A stretch of DNA of 8,336 nt from Litorimonas sp964414555 (GTDB taxonomy: Bacteria; Pseudomonadota; Alphaproteobacteria; Caulobacterales; Maricaulaceae). Numbering within the stretch: the stretch's first letter is position 1; each line of letters starts with the position of its first letter. The stretch spans positions 1-8,336 of the forward strand of contig CAYPWW010000079.1 in NCBI GenBank assembly GCA_964414555.1, in the 5' to 3' direction. A program made the translations under genes and the position numbers. The notes under the pieces were generated by a model. The model was given only the letters and a program-made list of their open reading frames with translations. It was not told the DNA's origin and did no database searches. Positions 1 through 4,423 of the stretch are shown here, piece after piece.

Positions 1-491
1 GCGAGAACGTCAAAGGTCAACTCGGCCATGGCACTGTTCAGCTCGATGTCCGGCTCCGCATCCAAACCCGCGCAAAACGTATCCAGCGTCTCCGAGATCA
101 GCGGCGCGAGGTCTTCCATGTGACGTTTACGAAACATGGGCGCGACGGCTTTGCGCTGGCGTTTCCACTGCTCGCCGTGGACAGACAGCAGCCCTTCTTT
201 CGTCGCGGGGCCGAGGATGCGCGCATCGATTGCGGTCTTGGTGAATTTCTTCGCCTCATGCGCGAGGACCTGCATCATACCTTCGGGATCGGTGATAACG
301 TGAAGCTTTTTGCCAAAATTCGGGACACTCACGATGGGCTGGGAATAGGCCAGCGGGCCAAAACCCTCGACCGGATTGCGCAGGAATTTCCAAGTTGCGT
401 AGATGAATCCCTCATCGCCTTTCAAAGGTTGCGCATGAGGCGGGTAGAAGTAACCCGAAGGCTGGGATGTCGGCGCGGCAGAGGGTGTCAT
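1..491 (-). CDS. Cytochrome P450, N-terminal part (runs off left edge)
   Basis: Translating the minus strand from the ATG at 489-491 gives 163 uninterrupted residues up to the window edge. Seen: a proline-rich N-terminus (YPPHAQPLKG, about residues 16-25), the sequence ITDPEGMMQVLAH at about 66-78, and GEQWKRQRKAVAPMF at 106-120. The last holds the P450 C-helix WxxxR motif (W109, R113), whose residues contact the haem propionates. This arrangement matches the N-terminal third of soluble bacterial P450s, haem monooxygenases that take electrons from a redox partner. The I-helix, ExxR and Cys-ligand regions lie outside the window, so completeness and substrate cannot be judged. There is no N-terminal membrane anchor, so it is probably cytosolic. 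An in-frame TGA at 498-500 sits just upstream, making 491 the first possible start. The only purine-rich element (AAGGGA, minus strand 498-493) is just 1 nt from the ATG, so initiation looks weak. It is transcribed divergently from sspB. Confidence 0.85.
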   Translation of the reverse strand, partial: MTPSAAPTSQPSGYFYPPHAQPLKGDEGFIYATWKFLRNPVEGFGPLAYSQPIVSVPNFGKKLHVITDPEGMMQVLAHEAKKFTKTAIDARILGPATKEGLLSVHGEQWKRQRKAVAPMFRKRHMEDLAPLISETLDTFCAGLDAEPDIELNSAMAELTFDVL

Positions 492-523
492 ATCCCTTCA
501 TACGCGCGATTCTGGCAAACGTG

Positions 524-540
524 TTCGATAAATCATCGAA
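524..540. promoter_or_regulatory. Perfect 17-bp inverted repeat between divergent genes
   Basis: TTCGAT (524-529), a 5-nt spacer (530-534) and ATCGAA (535-540) form a perfect dyad. It lies between the divergent starts of the P450 (491, minus) and sspB (593, plus). The arm length and position suit an operator for a dimeric regulator controlling one or both genes. No regulator gene is visible beside it, and I cannot assign it to a known family. Function is inference from symmetry and location only. Two GANTC sites flank it at 508-512 and 560-564. Confidence 0.4.
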
Positions 541-592
541 ACGCGACACGATGGCTGTTGATTCCGGCCCTCACGCGGTTAGTGTAAGCGCC

Positions 593-1183
593 ATGAGTTC
601 GGACCTGATGAATTATGAGCAGATGACGCAGTTGGCCCTGCGCGGTGTCGTGCGTGACGCAATTCGCCGTGTCATCCGCGAAGACGGCCTGCCCGGCGCG
701 CATCACTTCTACATCACTTTCCTGACCCGCTATCCGGGCGTTGAGATCGATGACGGACTGGCCAAGAAATACCCCGAAGAGATCACGATCGTTTTGGAGC
801 ATCAGTTCTGGGACCTGAATGCCTACCCGGAAGAATTTGAGGTCACACTGAAATTCGGCGGTATCCCGAAATATCTAAAAGTCCCTTATCACGCGATCAC
901 GCGTTTCCACGATCCGTCCGTCGGGTTTGCGCTGCAATTCGATCCGCCTGCCGATGAGAGTGAAGGTGACACAGTCGCGAAACTCGCGCCCGTGAAATCG
1001 CCAAAACCGAAGGTCGTCGAAGCCGATAATGCTGAGACAACCGCCCTCGGCAAGCCCGCCAAAACCGCTCCTGCGAAGGCAAAATCTAAAGCCAAAGCCA
1101 AGAAATCTGAGACGCCAGACGACACACCGTTGGATGATGACGGCGAAAAGGTTGTGAGCTTGGATAGCTTCCGAAAGAAGTAA
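593..1183 (+). CDS. sspB: SspB-alpha family ClpXP adaptor protein
   Basis: 196 aa. SspB binds the ssrA degron on products of tmRNA rescue, tethers them to ClpX and speeds their degradation by ClpXP in the cytosol. Seen: an SspB core at residues about 7-117, with HHFYITF (37-43), YPEEITIVLEHQFWDL (60-75), FEVTLKFGGIPKYLKVPY (82-99) and FHDPSVGFALQF (105-116). A long Lys/Ala/Pro-rich linker follows (about 121-186). The chain ends in VVSLDSFRKK (187-196), the short ClpX-docking tail typical of the alphaproteobacterial form. The frame stays open back to an ATG at 467, but that would run into the divergent P450 gene. Met at 551, 593 or 608 are all possible; 593 (MSSDLMNYEQMTQ) fits the family's usual N-terminus best, although no strong Shine-Dalgarno sequence precedes any of them. 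fumC follows after 80 bp. Confidence 0.9.
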   Translation: MSSDLMNYEQMTQLALRGVVRDAIRRVIREDGLPGAHHFYITFLTRYPGVEIDDGLAKKYPEEITIVLEHQFWDLNAYPEEFEVTLKFGGIPKYLKVPYHAITRFHDPSVGFALQFDPPADESEGDTVAKLAPVKSPKPKVVEADNAETTALGKPAKTAPAKAKSKAKAKKSETPDDTPLDDDGEKVVSLDSFRKK

Positions 1184-1263
1184 GCCTGAAACCACAGCAG
1201 AATGGCTGTAGGTTAAAATCGAAAATGGTTCCCACATCTGCGACGCCCTGCTAACCGCTTATC

Positions 1264-2658
1264 ATGACCCAAGACACCCGCACAGAATCCGATTCCTTTG
1301 GCGAGCTTTCCGTCCCTTCGGATAAATATTACGGCGCGCAGACGGCGCGCTCGCTCATCAATTTCCCGATTGGGATTGAGACCATGCCCCCGGCCCTCAT
1401 CCGGGCGCTGGGGATCATCAAGCGCTCGGCCGCGATTGCGAACCATAAGGCAGATAATCTCGACGCGCGGATCAAAGACGCGATTGTCCAAGCCGCCAGC
1501 CAAGTCGCGGAAGGCAAGTTGGACGACAACTTCCCCCTCTCCGTCTGGCAGACAGGCTCCGGCACGCAATCGAACATGAATACGAATGAGGTCGTCTCGA
1601 ACCTCGCGATTGAAATTCTCGGCGGAGAGATCGGCTCCAAAGATCCGGTCCACCCGAATGACCACGTTAATCGCAGCCAGTCATCCAACGACACTTTCCC
1701 AACGGCTATGCATATTAGCGCGGCAGAGCAGATCATGCATCGCCTGCTGCCAGAGCTGCGCGTGCTACGAAATGCGTTGAACGATAAGGCGCAGGCCTTT
1801 GATAAAATTATCAAAATTGGGCGAACTCACACGCAAGATGCGACGCCCGTCACACTAGGCCAAGAGTTTTCTGGCTACACAGCGCAACTCGATCTGGGCA
1901 TCGCACGTGTCGAGCGGGGGCTAGAAGAGCTCTACCCCCTCGCCCAAGGTGGCACAGCGGTCGGCACGGGCCTCAACGCCAAGCCCGGTTTTGCCGAAAG
2001 CTTTGCCGAAGAAGTCGCCAGCTACACCGGCCTGCCCTTTGTCACCGCGCCGAACAAATTCGAAGCCCTCGCCGCGCATGACGCTTTCGTCTCAGCCCAT
2101 GGCGCGCTGAATACGGTCGCGGCCAGCCTGTTGAAGATCGCGAATGATATCCGTTTCCTCGCCTCCGGCCCGCGCTCTGGCTTGGGCGAAATCAGTCTGC
2201 CCGCGAATGAGCCGGGTAGCTCGATCATGCCGGGCAAAGTCAACCCGACTCAGTGCGAGGCGCTGACCATGGTCTGCACCCAAGTCATGGGCAACAACAC
2301 AACGATAAGCGTCGCGGGAAGCCAAGGCCATTTCGAATTGAACGTCTTTAAACCCGTCATGGCCTATAACATGTTGCAATCCATCACCTTGCTGGCCGAT
2401 GCGTCGCGCAGTTTTGCCGATCGCTGCGTCGTCGGCATCACCGCGAATGAAGACCGGATCGCGGACCTGCTGGGCCGCTCTCTCATGCTCGTCACGGCGC
2501 TGGCGCCCACGATTGGCTATGACAACGCCACAACAGTTGCCAAGACGGCCCATAAAAACGGCACAACCCTCCGCGAAGAAGCTGTGGCCCTTGGCTTTGT
2601 GACAGAGGCAGAGTTCGACGCCGCCGTCCGTCCGGAACTTATGATCGCGCCGCGGTAA
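1264..2658 (+). CDS. fumC: Class II fumarate hydratase
   Basis: 464 aa, the normal length for this iron-independent homotetrameric fumarase, which interconverts fumarate and L-malate in the TCA cycle. Seen: substrate-contact regions TGSGTQSNMNTNEV (97-110), the B-site HPND (130-133), SSNDTFPTAMH (140-150) and GRTHTQDATP (186-195) with the catalytic-type His189. The superfamily signature GSSIMPGKVNPTQ (318-330) supplies the catalytic serine on the flexible loop (Ser319 or Ser320). The C-terminus FDAAVRPELM is intact, so the AT-rich gene that starts 6 bp downstream did not truncate it. The ATG at 1264 gives the usual N-terminus (FGELSVPSDKYYGAQTARS at 12-30). No clear Shine-Dalgarno sequence is visible ahead of it. 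The 80-bp gap from sspB holds only a weak 5-bp hairpin (1194-1209) without a T-run, so read-through from sspB is possible. Confidence 0.98.
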   Translation: MTQDTRTESDSFGELSVPSDKYYGAQTARSLINFPIGIETMPPALIRALGIIKRSAAIANHKADNLDARIKDAIVQAASQVAEGKLDDNFPLSVWQTGSGTQSNMNTNEVVSNLAIEILGGEIGSKDPVHPNDHVNRSQSSNDTFPTAMHISAAEQIMHRLLPELRVLRNALNDKAQAFDKIIKIGRTHTQDATPVTLGQEFSGYTAQLDLGIARVERGLEELYPLAQGGTAVGTGLNAKPGFAESFAEEVASYTGLPFVTAPNKFEALAAHDAFVSAHGALNTVAASLLKIANDIRFLASGPRSGLGEISLPANEPGSSIMPGKVNPTQCEALTMVCTQVMGNNTTISVAGSQGHFELNVFKPVMAYNMLQSITLLADASRSFADRCVVGITANEDRIADLLGRSLMLVTALAPTIGYDNATTVAKTAHKNGTTLREEAVALGFVTEAEFDAAVRPELMIAPR

Positions 2659-2664
2659 CCCTAG

Positions 2665-3174
2665 ATGTTCAAAAGGTATAAGAAGGTCTCAATTCCTGCT
2701 CAATACGGGCTTGTTGAAAAGAAAATAAAATTAGATGATGGTTCCGAGGTAATTACCAAAGAAGCGGTGCTTTTACGGCCTGAGGGCGACGAATATCAAT
2801 ACGCGACAACTCAATTGGAATACGAGATACGATCAGAACGCGTCTTAGTTCCAGAAAGAAATTTCAAGCGTAGAGACGGTTCAACTCAAACCTTCCCTTC
2901 TTCATATAAAACCGTGACAAAACAGGTTGTAGTAGGAGTTAAGGCGCAACCACCAATAGCAGCAATAAACACAATACGATTTTTGGTGAAAAGGGATGTC
3001 AGGAAAGTTGCTTTAGCAGAACTACAAAGCGATTACTCAGAGGAACAACTTCCTACCTTTGGATTATTTGGAGCAGATGTTTGGTATTGGAAAGAAGTAA
3101 TTCTCCTAGTTCTTACACGTGGCGTTAATTCTGATCTTGGCAAAGCTCTGGGCCGAGTTATTCCAAAGGGATAA
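2665..3174 (+). CDS. Hypothetical protein in AT-rich segment, with degenerate YxTVTK-type repeats
   Basis: 169 aa, family not recognised. Seen: base composition unlike the neighbours. Many TTA, ATA and AAA codons occur, and the 60 bases at 2701-2760 contain about 20 G+C, against clearly GC-rich flanks. The start is fixed by an in-frame TAG at 2662-2664 directly before the ATG; no Shine-Dalgarno sequence is visible and only 6 bp separate it from the fumC stop. The protein has no signal peptide. It carries related segments: VSIPAQYGLVEKKIKL (8-23), YEIRSERVLVPER (53-65) and FPSSYKTVTKQVVV (77-90). These resemble the 'vPAxYktVtkrVlV' repeats found in some proteobacterial envelope and peptidoglycan-binding or OmpA-type proteins; that resemblance is from memory, not a search. 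The C-terminal third is different, with an aromatic and aliphatic stretch (132-150) too polar overall for a confident membrane helix. Probably acquired by transfer into the fumC-DUF4169 cluster; whether it is expressed is unknown. Confidence 0.6.
   Translation: MFKRYKKVSIPAQYGLVEKKIKLDDGSEVITKEAVLLRPEGDEYQYATTQLEYEIRSERVLVPERNFKRRDGSTQTFPSSYKTVTKQVVVGVKAQPPIAAINTIRFLVKRDVRKVALAELQSDYSEEQLPTFGLFGADVWYWKEVILLVLTRGVNSDLGKALGRVIPKG
3165..3171 (+). promoter_or_regulatory. Shine-Dalgarno sequence for the DUF4169 gene
   Basis: AAAGGGA lies 10 nt before the ATG at 3182, within the last codons and stop of the AT-rich gene. It supports 3182 as the start rather than the in-frame upstream ATG at 3119, which would add 21 residues unlike the family. 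Confidence 0.5.
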
Positions 3175-3181
3175 CACTTGT

Positions 3182-3388
3182 ATGACAGACAACAACGTCA
3201 TCAAATTTGGCAAGGCGCGCAAATCTCTGGCGCGTGTGAACAAGCAGAAAAAGGCCGCTGAAAACCGTGCGCGTCACGGATTGAAAAAATCCGAGAAGAA
3301 TAAACGCGCCGAGCTCGCGAAGCGGATGCAAGACACCCTCGACGCACATCGCCGCGACCCAAAGCCCGATGACATCGCCGATGATTAA
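3182..3388 (+). CDS. DUF4169 family small basic protein
   Basis: 68 aa. Seen: an N-terminal VIKFGKARKSLARVNKQ stretch (6-22), then a highly charged Lys/Arg/Ala-rich helical region (AAENRARHGLKKSEKNKRAE, 26-45) and DTLDAHRRDPKP (52-63). This matches DUF4169, small alphaproteobacterial proteins of unknown function that typically read 'IINLRRARKAKAR...ANRAKFGRTKAEK...LDGHR'. The long charged helix suggests a coiled coil or a nucleic-acid or protein-binding role, but no function is established. Its last codons overlap the ribbon-helix-helix gene by 8 bp (ATGATTAA), implying translational coupling. It is commonly seen near fumC and that RHH gene, so it belongs to the ancestral cluster into which the AT-rich gene was probably inserted. 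Confidence 0.85.
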   Translation: MTDNNVIKFGKARKSLARVNKQKKAAENRARHGLKKSEKNKRAELAKRMQDTLDAHRRDPKPDDIADD

Positions 3389-3605
3389 ACGCTCCATCTC
3401 GCTCTATGGCCACGCGACGAGTGTCGCCCTAGAGCCAGAGTTCTGGGTTGTCATCGACGCCGCCGTAGAGGCCTCCGGCGCGTCCTTTGCCAGTTTCATC
3501 CGCGAACAAGACGACGCCCGTATGGAAGGTGGGCCGACGCGGAACCTGGCGAGCCATCTGCGGGTTTGGTGTTTGGCCCAAGCCCAACAAGCGAGAGGTG
3601 GCTGA
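3381..3605 (+). CDS. Ribbon-helix-helix domain protein (RHH_4 type)
   Basis: 74 aa. Seen: KRSISLYGHATSVALEPEFW (3-22), the beta-strand and first-helix signature of this alphaproteobacterial family (usual pattern 'KRSvtlrGHrTSvsLEpeFW'). It is followed by a second helix (ASFASFIREQDDARM, 34-48) and a C-terminal NLASHLRVWCLAQ (55-67). RHH proteins usually bind DNA as dimers through the N-terminal strand, so a small regulator is plausible; its target is unknown. ATG 3381 overlaps the DUF4169 stop and gives the family N-terminus. ATG 3369 in the same frame would add MTSP and cannot be excluded. The stop at 3603-3605 is 1 nt before the next ATG (3607), so the cluster is tightly coupled. Confidence 0.85.
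   Translation: MIKRSISLYGHATSVALEPEFWVVIDAAVEASGASFASFIREQDDARMEGGPTRNLASHLRVWCLAQAQQARGG
3593..3598 (+). promoter_or_regulatory. Shine-Dalgarno sequence for the frameshifted downstream gene
   Basis: GAGAGG lies 8 nt before ATG 3607 and inside the last codons of the RHH gene. It is the best-placed ribosome binding site in the rightward cluster. It supports 3607 as a genuine start even though the frame opening there is broken after about 30 codons. Confidence 0.5.
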
Positions 3606-3606
3606 T

Positions 3607-3916
3607 ATGTCCGATGTCGCAACACTGGATGCCAAAGATTTTCGCTGGCTATGGGAAGCGCATGGATATGGCCATGTGACGCCTATAAGCGCGGCGGCAC
3701 GACGCCTATCGATTTTCCGGCAACATCGACGAAGGAGGTCATGTTCACGTCAAAACGCATGAGCAGGACGCTTTCTTCGAAAATGTCACCCGCTTTGACG
3801 ACTGGGTGTTTCAGCATTTTCCAGATTGCGCGAGTCTCTATCCGATGCCGAACGTGGGGACGGTCGTACAGATGCGTGCTCAGATCGCGAAAACCGATGC
3901 GCAAGCGAATGCCTAA
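3607..3916 (+). pseudogene. Unknown small gene broken by an apparent 1-nt insertion
   Basis: From ATG 3607 the frame reads MSDVATLDAKDFRWLWEAHG and on through GYGHVTPISA. It then degenerates into an Arg/Ser-rich tail and stops at 3760-3762 (51 aa). From about 3689 the next frame (+1) is open to TAA 3914-3916, has no usable start of its own, and reads like a real soluble protein (HDAYRFSGNIDEGGHVHVK, then FFENVTRFDDWVFQHFPDC, then MPNVGTVVQMRAQIAKT). Removing one G from GCGGCGGCAC (3691-3700) joins both parts as ...VTPISAAHDAYRFSG..., a 102-aa protein. Seen: frame change and composition. Inferred: an inactivating insertion, a sequencing error, or less likely a +1 programmed shift; there is no classic slippery heptamer. 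The family is not recognised, and the acidic, aromatic-rich sequence has no membrane segment. It starts 1 nt after the RHH stop, so it was probably co-expressed with it. Confidence 0.65.
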
Positions 3917-3990
3917 AAGAGCCTTTTGCAAACCCTGCGAGATGCGAATTTCAGGTGAGAGGCAAAACGCCTCAACCGAAATAGCCGAGC

Positions 3991-4416
3991 TCACCAATCC
4001 CGGACTTTCCCGCGCAAGCCCTTAATCTCACTGCGTCTCTGCGCTTTTTTCACGGCGCGTTTTTGTGAGCTATAACTGGGGCGTGTGCGACGGCGGGGTG
4101 GATCAACATGGATCGCTTTGCGTAGCAAATGCTGCAAACGGTTGATCGCATCCTCTAGGTTGCGCGCTTGGCTACGATGGGTTTGCGCTTTGATAATTAC
4201 CACGCCGTCTTGCGTGATCCGCGAGTCCCGAAAACTATTGATCCGACGGCGATAGGTTTCGGGAATGTGGAAGCTGTTCAAATCACAACGAAGTTGGACC
4301 GCGGAATTTGTTTTATTGACCGACTGCCCACCCGGACCCGATGCCCGAATGGCCGACGTTTCGATTGCATGAGGCGGAACTGAAAACCGCTTATCGATAT
4401 AAAGCGGCTTGTCCAT
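3991..4416 (-). CDS. arfB: Alternative ribosome-rescue factor B (peptidyl-tRNA hydrolase, YaeJ type)
   Basis: 141 aa, very close to the E. coli protein. ArfB enters ribosomes stalled without a stop codon and hydrolyses the peptidyl-tRNA. Seen: a release-factor-like catalytic domain with ASGPGGQSVNKTNSAVQL (25-42), the GGQ motif at 29-31, and SQARNLEDAINRL in the following helix region. The tail is very basic (RRRTRPSYSSQKRAVKKAQRR and on to the end), which in this family inserts in the empty mRNA channel. The chain has no codon-recognition domain, so it is not RF1 or RF2. The frame is open upstream to 4578 inside alaS, but the ATG at 4414-4416 gives the standard N-terminus (MDKPLYIDKRFSVP). 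It starts 7 nt after the alaS stop and so is probably co-transcribed with alaS. It converges on the broken gene, with 74 bp between them. Confidence 0.95.
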   Translation of the reverse strand: MDKPLYIDKRFSVPPHAIETSAIRASGPGGQSVNKTNSAVQLRCDLNSFHIPETYRRRINSFRDSRITQDGVVIIKAQTHRSQARNLEDAINRLQHLLRKAIHVDPPRRRTRPSYSSQKRAVKKAQRRSEIKGLRGKVRDW

Positions 4417-4423
4417 CCTGCGC

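Noticed and set aside
120..587. 155-aa plus-strand open frame over the P450
   Set aside because: It lies antisense to a convincing P450 translation, and its composition is that of a shadow frame.
467..592. N-terminal extension of sspB to ATG 467
   Set aside because: It would overlap the divergent P450 start, and the extra residues do not resemble the SspB N-terminus.
1194..1209. Hairpin ACAGC-N6-GCTGT after sspB
   Set aside because: It has a 5-bp stem with no proper T-tract, too weak to call a terminator.
1213..1227. Possible CtrA-like TTAA-N7-TTAA site before fumC
   Set aside because: Only the first TTAA half is present; the second half reads AATG.
3732..3743. Strong Shine-Dalgarno-like AAGGAGGT followed by ATG 3741
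   Set aside because: The ATG is only 1 nt after the motif and opens the poor Ser/Arg-rich frame, so it is most likely a coincidence of the codons for Glu-Gly-Gly in the real frame.
3959..3973. Hairpin GAGGC-AAAAC-GCCTC between the convergent genes
   Set aside because: The stem is only 5 bp and no T-run follows on either strand, so a terminator call is not supported, though the position between convergent genes would suit one.
3651..4025. 124-aa plus-strand open frame across the broken gene and the arfB end
   Set aside because: It is Ser/Arg/Lys-rich, unlike a natural protein, and runs antisense into arfB; the adjacent frame gives far more protein-like sequence.
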